From assembly GCF_900177425.1 (NCBI RefSeq), contig NZ_LT840184.1, forward strand, positions 574,837-638,836: a DNA stretch of 64,000 nucleotides. Direction: 5' to 3'. This stretch comes from Paenibacillus uliginis N3/975. GTDB lineage: Bacteria > Bacillota > Bacilli > Paenibacillales > Paenibacillaceae. Below, piece after piece: positions 8,347 to 16,780 of this stretch. A program made the position numbers and the translations under genes. Each line of letters starts with the position of its first letter. Position 1 is the first letter of the stretch. Below the pieces are notes generated by a model. It ran no database searches, had not been told where the DNA came from, and was given only the letters and a program-made list of their open reading frames with translations.

Positions 8347-9687
8347 ATGGGGAAATATTTTGGAACAGATGGTGTCAGAGGGGTTGCCAATAAAGAACTA
8401 ACTGCTGAATTAGCATATAGCATTGGACGCTGCGGAGGATATGTTCTCACAGGAGACAAGGAAAAACCAACTGTTGTTATCGGTATGGATACCCGTGTAT
8501 CCGGTGCAATGCTGGAGTCTTCTCTGGTAGCTGGACTACTGTCCATCGGTGCGCATGTGGTTCGCTTAGGCATTGTCTCGACGCCTGCAGTAGCATATAT
8601 TACAAGATTACTTAAAGCAGACGCTGGGGTTATGATTTCCGCTTCCCACAATCCGGTTGAGGATAATGGTATTAAGTTTTTCGGTGGAGACGGCTTTAAG
8701 CTGTCTGATGAAACAGAGCTGAAGATCGAGGAATTGATGGATGCGGAAACCGATGAGCTTCCTCGTCCGGTAGGTAAGGATCTTGGCGAAGTGATTGTGG
8801 ATGATGAATCAAAGTATAAATACTTGGAGTATATCAAGACAACAATCAGCAACCGCTTTGACGGATTGAAAGTTGTATTGGATTGCGCGAACGGAGCAGC
8901 TTATGAGCTTGCGCCTAAATTGTTCCGTGAGCTCGGAGCAGAGGTTATAGCGATTGGTGCTGAGCCGAACGGCTTGAATATCAACGATGAATGTGGATCG
9001 ACACATCCGGAGCATTTGAAGGAAGAAGTGATCCGTCATGGAGCTGACCTGGGGCTGGCTTTTGATGGCGATGCAGATCGGCTGATTGCGATTGATCATA
9101 CGGGTGAAGAAGTGGATGGCGACTTCATTCTGTGTATTTGTGGTGAAGCCATGAATCAGGCAGGCAAGTTAAAGGAAGGCACGGTTGTATCTACCGTCAT
9201 GAGTAATATTGGTTTCTATAAGGCATGTGACACGTTGAAACTGAAGACAGCTAAAACCGCTGTAGGCGACCGTTATGTCATGGAAGAAATGCGCCGTGGG
9301 GGATACAACTTGGGCGGTGAGCAATCTGGGCATGTCATTTTCCTAGATTACAATACGACGGGTGACGGTATTTTGACGGGTATTCAGCTTGTGGACACGA
9401 TCGCATCTTCTGGAAAACGTCTGAGTGAGCTGAAGTCCAGTATGCGAAAATATCCGCAGGTGCTCGTGAATGTTCGCGTAGGCGACAAGAACAAGTATGA
9501 GGGGAATGCTCAGATCGAGGCAGCTATTACGGAAGTTGAGCAGTTGCTTGGTGACAATGGCCGCGTATTGGTTCGTCCTTCAGGAACAGAGTCTTTGATC
9601 CGAGTTATGGCCGAAGGTCCGGATAAGGATGAGCTTGATCGCTTTGTGACACAGATTGCTGATGTAGTAAAGCGGGAGCTGGTGTAA
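8347..9687 (+). CDS. glmM: Phosphoglucosamine mutase
   Basis: The 446-residue enzyme converts glucosamine-6-phosphate to glucosamine-1-phosphate for UDP-GlcNAc, and so for peptidoglycan and wall polymers. The phosphoserine loop is SASHNP with Ser100. The metal loop DGDADR and the phosphate-binding RPSGTES near the C-terminus are present, as is the GGEQSGH sugar-binding motif. The ATG follows AAAGGAG. It is the third gene of the cdaA-cdaR-glmM operon, so c-di-AMP synthesis and wall-precursor synthesis are transcriptionally linked. Confidence 0.98.
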   Translation: MGKYFGTDGVRGVANKELTAELAYSIGRCGGYVLTGDKEKPTVVIGMDTRVSGAMLESSLVAGLLSIGAHVVRLGIVSTPAVAYITRLLKADAGVMISASHNPVEDNGIKFFGGDGFKLSDETELKIEELMDAETDELPRPVGKDLGEVIVDDESKYKYLEYIKTTISNRFDGLKVVLDCANGAAYELAPKLFRELGAEVIAIGAEPNGLNINDECGSTHPEHLKEEVIRHGADLGLAFDGDADRLIAIDHTGEEVDGDFILCICGEAMNQAGKLKEGTVVSTVMSNIGFYKACDTLKLKTAKTAVGDRYVMEEMRRGGYNLGGEQSGHVIFLDYNTTGDGILTGIQLVDTIASSGKRLSELKSSMRKYPQVLVNVRVGDKNKYEGNAQIEAAITEVEQLLGDNGRVLVRPSGTESLIRVMAEGPDKDELDRFVTQIADVVKRELV

Positions 9688-9734
9688 GCCGCAGGGTGTA
9701 TTTTTAGAGGTATATGGGGCTAGGCCTTGCTTGG

Positions 9735-9772
9735 GCCGGTGGGACTAAAAAAATGGTTTCACCGGCTTTGTT
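9735..9772 (+). terminator. Probable terminator after glmM
   Basis: GCCGGTG (9735-9741) pairs with CACCGGC (9760-9766), followed by TTTGTT. The loop is long, so strength is uncertain. Confidence 0.6.
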
Positions 9773-9820
9773 GCGAGGTTTATTATGGTTAAGGCGTCCG
9801 GGAGTGGAAGTGTGACCCAG

Positions 9821-9849
9821 TTGCCAAACCTGTGCCGCATGAATATAAT
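9821..9849 (+). promoter_or_regulatory. Sigma-A promoter of glmS
   Basis: TTGCCA (9821-9826) and TATAAT (9844-9849) are separated by 17 bases. The predicted start, near 9856, lies about 50 bases before the ribozyme cleavage site. Confidence 0.85.
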
Positions 9850-9894
9850 AAAGAAATGTTATTCAAAGATAGAGAGCGAGGATCGTGAGGTTAC

Positions 9895-10182
9895 GAAGTT
9901 ACACAAGCGCCAGAGCTTGAGACTGCGCGGGAACGGCTATGTTGTGAAAGAGAAGTTGCCTTGATTACGAGGCTAACTGATTTTCTTTTTCATAGATTGG
10001 GCCATCGGCAGAGCAAGCTGACGAGGTGGAGGTGTTCGAATTGTTCGGCGGGGACCTCCCGGTAATCTGCACCAACCGTAAGCCGTATCGGAAAATGAGT
10101 GGGCGACCGTTCATACAACGTACCGGCGGGTGCTATCATCATACTAACTTAAAACATGAGTGTACGATGAACGCGGTCAACG
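9895..10182 (+). ncRNA. glmS ribozyme-riboswitch (glucosamine-6-phosphate)
   Basis: The conserved core is readable: the cleavage region AAGCGCCAGAGC (cut expected between A9906 and G9907), P1 as AGCTTG (9914-9919) with CAAGCT (10014-10019), then GACGAGGTGGAGGTG, CGGCGGGGACCTCCCGGT and CCGTAAG. A 3' helix ACCGTTCAT (10106-10114) pairs with ATGAACGCGGT (10167-10177). Known members self-cleave when GlcN6P binds, which destabilises glmS mRNA. The P1 arm carries about 94 extra bases (9920-10013) compared with the short loop in Bacillus anthracis. The 3' boundary is approximate. Confidence 0.93.
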
Positions 10183-10351
10183 CGGCGGAAGAAGAGTGCA
10201 TTCATGACGATTCAATCGGAATATATAATTATCTGATGTTATTGGAACGTTGAAAATTGAATAATTCATTCTTCTTTTGATATGCCGCACATGTGTGCCG
10301 CGTTCTTTTCCACACGATCCTATATGGAAAATCGAACGGAGGAATATTACT

Positions 10352-12184
10352 ATGTGTGGTATTGTCGGATATATTGGAAATCAGAAGACTCAGTCGGTGT
10401 TGATCGATGGATTGAAAAAGCTGGAGTATCGTGGGTACGATTCAGCGGGAATTGCCGTGTTTACAGACAAAGGTCTTCGTGTCACAAAAGCGCAGGGACG
10501 TCTTGCCAATCTGGAATCCAAGCTGGAGAATGCTCCACTTGTCGGTACAGCCGGGATTGGGCATACCCGCTGGGCAACGCACGGGAAACCTTCGGACGTG
10601 AACTCCCATCCACATACGGATGAGAGCCAGAAGTTCTCGGTAGTTCACAACGGGATTGTAGAGAACTATCTGGAGCTGAAGGAAGAGCTGATGGAGCAGG
10701 GACACCATTTTGTGTCTGAGACAGATACAGAGGTTATTTCCCATCTGGTTGCACGCGAGTATGATGGAGATATTGTTAAAGCGGTACAGAAGGCTATCTC
10801 CTTAATGAGAGGCGCATTTGCTCTTGGTGTGCTGACTGAATATGAGCCTGATAAATTGGTCGCTGTGCGTCAAGCCAGCCCGCTGATTATCGGTCTTGGT
10901 GATGGAGAGAACTTCATTGGTTCTGATATTCCGGCAATTTTGAAATATACGCGAAATGTGTACATTTTGAATGACGGGGAGATGGCATTGCTTACAGCAG
11001 ATGCTGTCGAACTGATGACAATTGAGGGGAACTTTATTTCTCGGGAAATGATTCGTGTCGATTGGGATGCCGTTACTGCAGAAAAAGGCGGTTTCGATCA
11101 CTTCATGCTGAAGGAGATCCATGAACAGCCTAGAGCATACCGTGATACGATGCTGGGACGTGTTGATGAAAGCGGCCGTAAGGTTGTATTGTCCGATCTG
11201 AAGCTGAGCAAGGATCAGATTGCGAATATTCGTAATATTCAGATCGTTGCATGCGGTACCGCGTATCATGCCGGCCTTATCGGACGTAGTGTCATCGAAT
11301 CATTGGTTCGGATTCCTGTTGAAAATGACGTGGCATCCGAATACCGCTACCGTTCCCCAATCGTTACACCGGAGACTCTTGTCATCGTGGTCAGCCAATC
11401 CGGCGAGACAGCGGATACGCTGGCTGCACTGCGTGAAGCTAAAAGCAATGGGGCTCACGTATTGGCGATCACAAACGTAGTGGGCAGCTCGATTGCCCGT
11501 GAAGCGGATGATGTGCTTGGAACGTTGGCGGGTCCGGAAATTGCCGTGGCGTCAACTAAAGCCTATACATCACAGCTGATTGCGTTTTATCTATTCGGTC
11601 TGTATTTGGCTCAAGTTCGCGGTACCATTACCGAGGAGGCTTCAGCTGAAATCCTGGCCGCTATGGAAGCTCTGCCAGAGCAGGTTGAGTTCATGCTGGC
11701 GAATACCGGAGCCATTAAAAATTACGCAGAGCAAATTTCGAAATATGAGCATTTGTTCTTCATTGGTCGCGGTCAAGACTTTGCTGTCGCCCAGGAAGGC
11801 TCGCTCAAGCTGAAAGAAATCTCCTACATTCACTCTGAAGCGTACGCTGCAGGTGAATTGAAACACGGTACGCTTGCTCTCATTGAGGAAGGTATCCCTG
11901 TGATCGCCTTGGCAACACAGGAGGACGTTCTTGAGAAAACCGTGAGCAACATCAAGGAAGTTAAGGCACGTGGTGCTGATGTTATGGTTATCACCCATGA
12001 AGAGCATGTGGTTAACCTGCTGAAGTCCGTGGATCAAGCTTTTGCGATTCCTAAGACGCTGCCGATTCTTACAGCGGCATTGTCCGTAGTACCATTGCAG
12101 TTGTTGGCTTACTACGCATCACTGGCGCTGGGTCATGACGTGGATAAGCCGCGTAACCTGGCGAAGAGCGTGACGGTGGAGTAA
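10352..12184 (+). CDS. glmS: Glutamine--fructose-6-phosphate aminotransferase (isomerizing)
   Basis: The 610-residue enzyme makes glucosamine-6-phosphate from fructose-6-phosphate and glutamine, the first committed step to UDP-GlcNAc. It begins MCGIVGYIG, so Cys2 becomes the N-terminal nucleophile of the glutaminase domain (residues about 2-240); two SIS sugar-isomerase domains follow. It ends in the conserved KPRNLAKSVTVE. The start must be ATG 10352, preceded by GGAGGA at 10338-10343; an in-frame upstream extension would bury the catalytic Cys. It is feedback-controlled by the ribozyme in its leader. Confidence 0.98.
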   Translation: MCGIVGYIGNQKTQSVLIDGLKKLEYRGYDSAGIAVFTDKGLRVTKAQGRLANLESKLENAPLVGTAGIGHTRWATHGKPSDVNSHPHTDESQKFSVVHNGIVENYLELKEELMEQGHHFVSETDTEVISHLVAREYDGDIVKAVQKAISLMRGAFALGVLTEYEPDKLVAVRQASPLIIGLGDGENFIGSDIPAILKYTRNVYILNDGEMALLTADAVELMTIEGNFISREMIRVDWDAVTAEKGGFDHFMLKEIHEQPRAYRDTMLGRVDESGRKVVLSDLKLSKDQIANIRNIQIVACGTAYHAGLIGRSVIESLVRIPVENDVASEYRYRSPIVTPETLVIVVSQSGETADTLAALREAKSNGAHVLAITNVVGSSIAREADDVLGTLAGPEIAVASTKAYTSQLIAFYLFGLYLAQVRGTITEEASAEILAAMEALPEQVEFMLANTGAIKNYAEQISKYEHLFFIGRGQDFAVAQEGSLKLKEISYIHSEAYAAGELKHGTLALIEEGIPVIALATQEDVLEKTVSNIKEVKARGADVMVITHEEHVVNLLKSVDQAFAIPKTLPILTAALSVVPLQLLAYYASLALGHDVDKPRNLAKSVTVE

Positions 12185-12280
12185 GCGGGGGAGAGTTAGA
12201 GTTTAGTTGTCAGATGATAAAAAAGTCGTGAACCAGTAAAAAATGTTGTGAACCGAAATGCAAGATGATTGAACATCTAG

Positions 12281-12316
12281 AAGGGAGCCCGGGGGAATGA
12301 TTCGGGCTCCCTTTTA
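12281..12316 (+). terminator. Terminator after glmS
   Basis: AAGGGAGCCCG pairs with CGGGCTCCCTT, followed by a T-rich stretch. It marks the end of the conserved core block; nothing else is recognisable between 12185 and 12358. Confidence 0.9.
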
Positions 12317-12358
12317 ATCTGTGTAGAAATAAATGTACACGGGATTTTACGATTGGTG

Positions 12359-12727
12359 ATGAAATTGTTGAGTGACATTGGACATAGAATCAAATGTATC
12401 CGCAAAGAGAACAATTTAAACCAAATTCAATTTGCAAAAAGTATAGGCATTTCTTAGGGGAACCTGAGTGAAATTGAAATGGGAAATAGTAATCCGTCTG
12501 CGGAAACATTAATATCTATTCGAACACAATATAATGTGAACTTAAACTGGTTATTAACCGGTGTCGCTGCAGAAGATGGGACGACATATGAAGATGAATT
12601 CGAGAAAAGGCTGATTGAAGTTTTTAGAAATCTTGATGATTATGACAAGAACGAAATAATTGAGTTTATACGAGTAAAAATATTTACAGGACTTTCTCCA
12701 ACGCCGGTTTGTTCGAATGGCTGCTAA
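12359..12727 (+). pseudogene. XRE-family regulator broken by a nonsense codon
   Basis: Reading from ATG 12359 gives a helix-turn-helix start (IGHRIKCIRKENNLNQIQFA, then KSIGIS), an in-frame TAG at 12455-12457, and then GNLSEIEMGNSNPSAETL in the same frame. The family normally has Gln at this place (GISQGNLSEIE), so a single CAG-to-TAG change explains the break. The second half continues 82 residues to 12727. A truncated C-terminal product could start at ATG 12479 but would lack the DNA-binding helix. It is the first gene of the accessory region. Confidence 0.8.
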
Positions 12728-12755
12728 GCAAAACTAACCTAAGGAGTAACATGTA

Positions 12756-13467
12756 ATGGATCATTTGACTACGTATGCTTATGTTCAATCTATTGCAAAA
12801 GCAACGATGAGCAGCCTGAAGGATTTTATACAAGAGGGAATTACGGAAAGGGACATCGTAGACCAGACGGAACGCATCATGAGAAATTTCGGAATCCATC
12901 AGTTTTGGTATTATGATGTAGGCGCTTTTGTTCATGTTGGGGAACGAACGATAATTTCGGAATCAGGCAAGCATTACAAACCAACGAATCAGACCGTTCG
13001 AAAAAATGATATCGTTACGATTCGATTTGAGTCCTGTAATGAACAGCTACTGGGGAGATTATGCCAGAACCTATATCATTCGGGACGGACAAGCATTAAC
13101 TGAAGATGAGCTGACGCAGCACAAAAGCGATTCTGAATTTGCATATGGAATAACTACCGAACAGTTGCTTCACCACAAGTTTATGGAGTATGTTTCTCCA
13201 GACAAAACCTTCGAGGATGTTTACCTGTACATTAACGAAATCATAAAGCAGCACAACTACAAAAACCTTGATTTTGCAGGAAACCTGGGGCATACCATCG
13301 AGTTTCATATGGAGGATCGGCAATATTTTGAAGCTGGCAATCAAACAACGCTTGGCGAGGTTCGTTTATTCACCTTTGAGCCGCATATTCAGAGAAGTGA
13401 TGGACGTTACGGATTCAAGAAAGAAGATATCTATTACTTCCAGAATGATGAAATCGTGATGTTGTAA
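12756..13467 (+). pseudogene. M24-family (Xaa-Pro aminopeptidase-like) peptidase, frameshifted
   Basis: Two overlapping frames make up one M24 metallopeptidase-like protein of about 236 residues. The first frame gives residues up to NDIVTI. The second continues DLSPVMNSYWGDYARTYI, which carries the Asp metal ligands, then LGHTIEFHMED and FTFEPHI. One extra base, C at 13023, explains the shift, and the total length (712) is one more than a multiple of three. The ATG follows AAGGAG. The original role of such stand-alone M24 proteins is unclear. A sequencing error is possible but the neighbour upstream is also broken. Confidence 0.8.
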
Positions 13468-13545
13468 GGTTAACTGCCTGTAGACTTTGTTCCTAATGGA
13501 ATCGTCTAAAGCCTTTATCCAAATATATACATACAGCAGGAAATA

Positions 13546-13554
13546 TGGTATATT
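13546..13554 (+). promoter_or_regulatory. Probable extended -10 promoter of the RsgA-like/APH operon
   Basis: TGGTATATT reads as an extended -10 element (TGn-TATATT). No clear -35 box is seen. It would give a leader of about 375 bases. Confidence 0.45.
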
Positions 13555-13603
13555 ACTTATGTTGTACCGTAGTTTTATAAATGTGTAAAGGGGCTGTTTC
13601 GTA

Positions 13604-13642
13604 ATGAAAAACGCAAAAACATTTGAGGTATCCCATACTTAA
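13604..13642 (+). CDS. Putative 12-residue leader peptide
   Basis: A short ORF encoding MKNAKTFEVSHT has a good ribosome binding site AAAGGGG (13587-13593) ten bases before its ATG. It lies between a probable promoter and three hairpins that precede the RsgA-like gene, as in ribosome-sensing attenuators. No homologue is recognised, so the call rests on context. Confidence 0.45.
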   Translation: MKNAKTFEVSHT

Positions 13643-13656
13643 AACCGAATAAGGGC

Positions 13657-13702
13657 GCATGACTGAATTTTTACTGGGAGTGTATCCCTTTATTCAGTAT
13701 GC
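13657..13702 (+). promoter_or_regulatory. Leader hairpin
   Basis: GCAT-g-ACTGAAT (13657-13668) pairs with ATTCAGTATGC (13692-13702); a small inner GGGA/TCCC hairpin lies in the loop. It has no T run, so an anti-terminator or pausing role is possible. Confidence 0.5.
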
Positions 13703-13754
13703 CAAAAAAGTAACCTTTCGTGAATATTGAAGCTTTGGTCAAAAGCAACGGTAG

Positions 13755-13779
13755 CACACTTCTGGGTGTGTTATTTTTA
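13755..13779 (+). promoter_or_regulatory. Small leader hairpin with T-rich tail
   Basis: CACAC (13755-13759) pairs with GTGTG (13766-13770), followed by TTATTTTTA. It could be a weak attenuator. Confidence 0.4.
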
Positions 13780-13803
13780 TGCTCATTTTTCCTTCATCAT
13801 TGG

Positions 13804-13847
13804 ACCGCAGCAGACAGCCATGAACGGCTGCTTGCTGCGGTTTTTTT
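13804..13847 (+). terminator. Leader terminator (attenuator) before the RsgA-like gene
   Basis: ACCGCAGCA (13804-13812) pairs with TTGCTGCGGT (13832-13841), with an inner CAGCC/GGCTG stem, followed by seven T residues. Because it sits 90 bases before a coding start and downstream of a short ORF, it probably acts as a conditional terminator. Confidence 0.7.
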
Positions 13848-13937
13848 GCATTGCGCCCTGGACGGTAACAAAAGTATGGCCTGTAATATGGTTTCTCGGA
13901 CGTGGTTTTTCTTTACAAAAACAGCAGGGAGGCATCC

Positions 13938-15014
13938 ATGAACACTTTTACACTACGTGACTATGGCTTCACGCCGCAACATGATCCACTACACACAGAT
14001 GGAACCTACGCAAGGGTTACCGCTGTGCATAAACAACACTACAGCCTCATAACCGAGCAGGGGGAATGCCTTGCGCGACTGAAGGCGGGTATCTACTTCA
14101 ACAACTGTACCGAAGAATTCCCTACCACCGGGGATTTCGTGCAAATTCAATATAATCCCGACGGCGAAAGCCTGATTATCAGAACGCTGCCACGCAAATC
14201 GAAATATGCTCGAAATGACTTATCCGGTCATGCGGCTAACTTTGCAAAGACCATAAAAGAGCAGACGGTGGCCGCCAATTTCGACTACGTATTCATCATG
14301 CAATCGCTAAACCATGACTTCAATCCGCGTCGGATTGAACGTTATCTGGCTTTATCATGGCAGTCGGGCGCCATTCCCGTTGTCATCCTGACCAAAGCGG
14401 ATTTGATAACCGATACCTCGGAATACCTTGCTGCGGTGAATCAAATAGCAATCGGAGTTGCGGTTTATGTCATTAGCGCAAAAACCGGTTACGGCATAGA
14501 CGGACTTTCCGACTACCTGACAAAAGGGAACACTATTGTGTTTCTCGGCTCTTCTGGTGTAGGAAAATCAAGCCTTGTCAATAAGCTTGCAGGAAAGGAA
14601 ATGATGACGGTTAGCGACATCCGCGAGGATGACAGCAAAGGCAAGCATACCACTTCCCATCGCCAATTAATTCTCCTGAGCAGCGGCGTTATGGTCATTG
14701 ATACGCCGGGGATGCGCGAGCTTGGCATGTGGGAGGCCTCCGAAGGCATCCGTGAAGGATTCTCCGATGTGGAGCGTTACCTGGGTCATTGTAAATTCTC
14801 CGACTGTGGGCACGCAAGTGAGCCGGGTTGTGCCGTCAGAGCCGCCATACAAAACGGGGAGTTGCCGAAGGAGCGTTGGGACAGCTATCTCGCTCTTAGA
14901 AGGGAAGCCGCATTCGTAGAGGACAAAGCTGCCTATTTGCGCAACAAAACGGCCCAGATCGTGGCTTCAAAAGTAATGGAGAGACAGCAAAAAAGAGGAG
15001 GAAAACATAGATGA
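13938..15014 (+). CDS. RsgA-like circularly permuted GTPase
   Basis: The 358-residue protein resembles RsgA, which checks 30S subunit maturation and releases late assembly factors. An N-terminal OB-like region (about 1-95) is followed by a circularly permuted GTPase: G4 motif TKAD, then G1 GSSGVGKSS, then G3 DTPG. The C-terminal zinc motif reads HCKFSDCGHASEPGC. The start is ATG 13938 behind GGGAGG. It overlaps the next gene by ATGA, so the two are translationally coupled. The housekeeping rsgA normally lies elsewhere near stp/prkC, so this is probably a paralogue; its pairing with an APH-type kinase and an attenuator-like leader suggests a ribosome-stress role (inference). Confidence 0.85.
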   Translation: MNTFTLRDYGFTPQHDPLHTDGTYARVTAVHKQHYSLITEQGECLARLKAGIYFNNCTEEFPTTGDFVQIQYNPDGESLIIRTLPRKSKYARNDLSGHAANFAKTIKEQTVAANFDYVFIMQSLNHDFNPRRIERYLALSWQSGAIPVVILTKADLITDTSEYLAAVNQIAIGVAVYVISAKTGYGIDGLSDYLTKGNTIVFLGSSGVGKSSLVNKLAGKEMMTVSDIREDDSKGKHTTSHRQLILLSSGVMVIDTPGMRELGMWEASEGIREGFSDVERYLGHCKFSDCGHASEPGCAVRAAIQNGELPKERWDSYLALRREAAFVEDKAAYLRNKTAQIVASKVMERQQKRGGKHR

Positions 15015-16093
15015 GCATAACCTACCAAGCAGCGGCCGCAACAGCACAAAGTCTGTTATTGCCCGCAATTAAGAGACTATATGGTTTAGAGGACTACTCC
15101 TTTTCCCAAATTCCACCGCATGACGGCGGTAGAAATCTGGTGTACACCTGCCATAAAGCAGAAGCACAGGATATGGTCATCCGAATCTCTTTTCTGGACG
15201 ACCGCAGCAAAGATGACTTTCTGGGCGAGCTCGAATATATCTGTTATTTGCACGAACACGGAGGCAGTGTATCCAATGTCATCCACTCAAAGAATGGTCG
15301 GCTTCTGGAAGAAATTCAGCATGAGGGTCAAGTCTTCTTTATCTGTTTGTTCGAACGGGCCGCAGGGAAGCAGCTTGCGGAAAACCACTACCGTTATCGG
15401 GATGGAGCGCCACTGACCGAATACTTCTACAACTGCGGCAAAACGCTTGGCAAGCTGCACCAATTGTCCAAAGCCTATAAGCCCACCTGCCGGAGATACG
15501 ATTTCTTCGATAAATACAATAAAACCTATATAGAACAAATAGTTCCCGACTTCTTGTCGCCGGCGGTCAAGGAGAAATTGTTCCGTATTCTTGAGCAATT
15601 GCAGGGGCTCAACAGGCATTCCGATCATTATGGCATGGTTCATTTTGATTACAGTGACGGAAACTATAACATCGATTACGATAACGGACAGATTACGGTA
15701 TTTGACTTCGACAACTCCTGTTTCTGCTGGTATATGTACGACTTGGCGGGTCTGTGGGGACATGGCGTTGGCTGGATTCAATTCGAAAAAGACGTAAACA
15801 AACGGATGAAGTTTATGGAGGACTATTTTGAGACTGTTCTGGACGGCTATCGCTCCGAAACTGATCTTGATGATGCTATGCTGGAGCAATTGCCTTTATT
15901 TATTCAAACGACTATCTTGGAGAATATGATTGACGCATTTGAGGTGGCACAACAGAACGGAGAGCAAGTGGAGTGCGACGAAGCATTGCTGTACCTTATC
16001 AAATGTTTGGAGGAAGACATCCCGTATAGAGGATTTTTCCACGACATTTATTCATTCGAAGCGCCTTTTCAATACGAGGAAAACAAGAGGTAA
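15011..16093 (+). CDS. APH-family phosphotransferase
   Basis: The 360-residue protein has the aminoglycoside phosphotransferase/choline kinase fold (PF01636-like). The catalytic loop is HFDYSDGNYNID, near residue 215-226, and the metal-binding motif is FDFDNS, near 230, followed by the typical YDLAGLWG. Similar proteins include homoserine-kinase-II-type enzymes and SrkA-like stress kinases, so the substrate is not evident and a resistance role is not shown. It starts within the ATGA overlap with the RsgA-like gene, behind AGAGGAGG. Its terminator was split by the downstream insertion sequence. Confidence 0.8.
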   Translation: MSITYQAAAATAQSLLLPAIKRLYGLEDYSFSQIPPHDGGRNLVYTCHKAEAQDMVIRISFLDDRSKDDFLGELEYICYLHEHGGSVSNVIHSKNGRLLEEIQHEGQVFFICLFERAAGKQLAENHYRYRDGAPLTEYFYNCGKTLGKLHQLSKAYKPTCRRYDFFDKYNKTYIEQIVPDFLSPAVKEKLFRILEQLQGLNRHSDHYGMVHFDYSDGNYNIDYDNGQITVFDFDNSCFCWYMYDLAGLWGHGVGWIQFEKDVNKRMKFMEDYFETVLDGYRSETDLDDAMLEQLPLFIQTTILENMIDAFEVAQQNGEQVECDEALLYLIKCLEEDIPYRGFFHDIYSFEAPFQYEENKR

Positions 16094-16129
16094 CAGCGGT
16101 CATGGGCAGTGATGTATTGAATTAGGGAT

Positions 16130-16180
16130 AAACCATCGGTTCTCTTCCCCTGATGCGGGTGATTGTGCATTGCGGAGGAA
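16130..16180 (+). terminator. Left part of a terminator interrupted by the insertion sequence
   Basis: AAACCATCGGTTCTC (16130-16144) would pair with GAGGAA (16175-16180) joined to CCGGTGGTTT (from 17632). The halves are separated by the 1448-bp element. Removing the element and one GAA duplicate restores a stem of about 15 bp followed by TTTTTC. Confidence 0.7.
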
Positions 16181-16205
16181 TGAACTGCACCCCAATTGTT
16201 AGACA
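16181..16205 (+). repeat. Left terminal inverted repeat of the IS150-type element
   Basis: Begins TGAACTGCACCCC and ends GTTAGACA; partner is at 17604-17628 in inverted orientation. Confidence 0.88.
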
Positions 16206-16235
16206 CCATCTAACTATTGGAGGTGCAGTTTTTAT

Positions 16236-16754
16236 ATGACCAGATTCAGTACAGATGAAAAAATACAAGCAGTTATGCGTTACCAAAAGGGATCCGACAG
16301 CTTAAAAGCTATCGCAAAATCCATAGGTATTCACCATACTGTCTTTTTAAACTGGATTAGACAATATGAGCATCATGGTGATGAAGCTTTTAAAAAGGGC
16401 TATACATCATATCCTGTACAGTTTAAACTAGACGTACTTAATTATATGAACGAATTTGGGACGTCTGTTAGAGAAACGGCTGCGGTATTTAATATTGCGA
16501 GTCATAGTACCATTTTAAGCTGGCAAAGGAGCTTAGAATTACATGGAATGGACGCTCTACAACCAAAGAAAAAGGGGCGTTCACCCATGAAAAAAGAATC
16601 TAATAAACAAAAGAATCAAACGTTAGTAGAAGGATCTGTAGAGGCTTTACATGCAGAGGTAGAGCGTTTACGAATGGAGAATGCATATTTAAAAAAGTTG
16701 AATGCCTTAGTTCAAAACAAGGAAAAATCACCAAACAAGACAAAGCTCAAGTAG
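16236..16754 (+). CDS. IS150-type transposase OrfA (helix-turn-helix part)
   Basis: The 172-residue protein has two helix-turn-helix motifs (about 1-50 and 65-110) and a C-terminal coiled coil with leucine heptads (about 135-165), as in IS3-family OrfA, which binds the terminal repeats. The slippery heptamer AAAAAAG at 16691-16697 is read A-AAA-AAG in this frame; a -1 shift there opens the orfB frame without a stop, giving a 452-residue OrfAB transposase. The region before the ATG holds AACTATTGGAGGTG, a good ribosome binding site. Confidence 0.92.
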   Translation: MTRFSTDEKIQAVMRYQKGSDSLKAIAKSIGIHHTVFLNWIRQYEHHGDEAFKKGYTSYPVQFKLDVLNYMNEFGTSVRETAAVFNIASHSTILSWQRSLELHGMDALQPKKKGRSPMKKESNKQKNQTLVEGSVEALHAEVERLRMENAYLKKLNALVQNKEKSPNKTKLK

Positions 16755-16780
16755 TCTATGAACTAAGGAACGAATTTTCG

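Noticed and set aside
8120..8401. Frame overlapping the end of cdaR and start of glmM
   Set aside because: It is an alternative frame of the charged low-complexity cdaR tail.
10026..10253. 75-codon frame upstream of glmS
   Set aside because: It lies within the glmS ribozyme core, which explains the sequence conservation.
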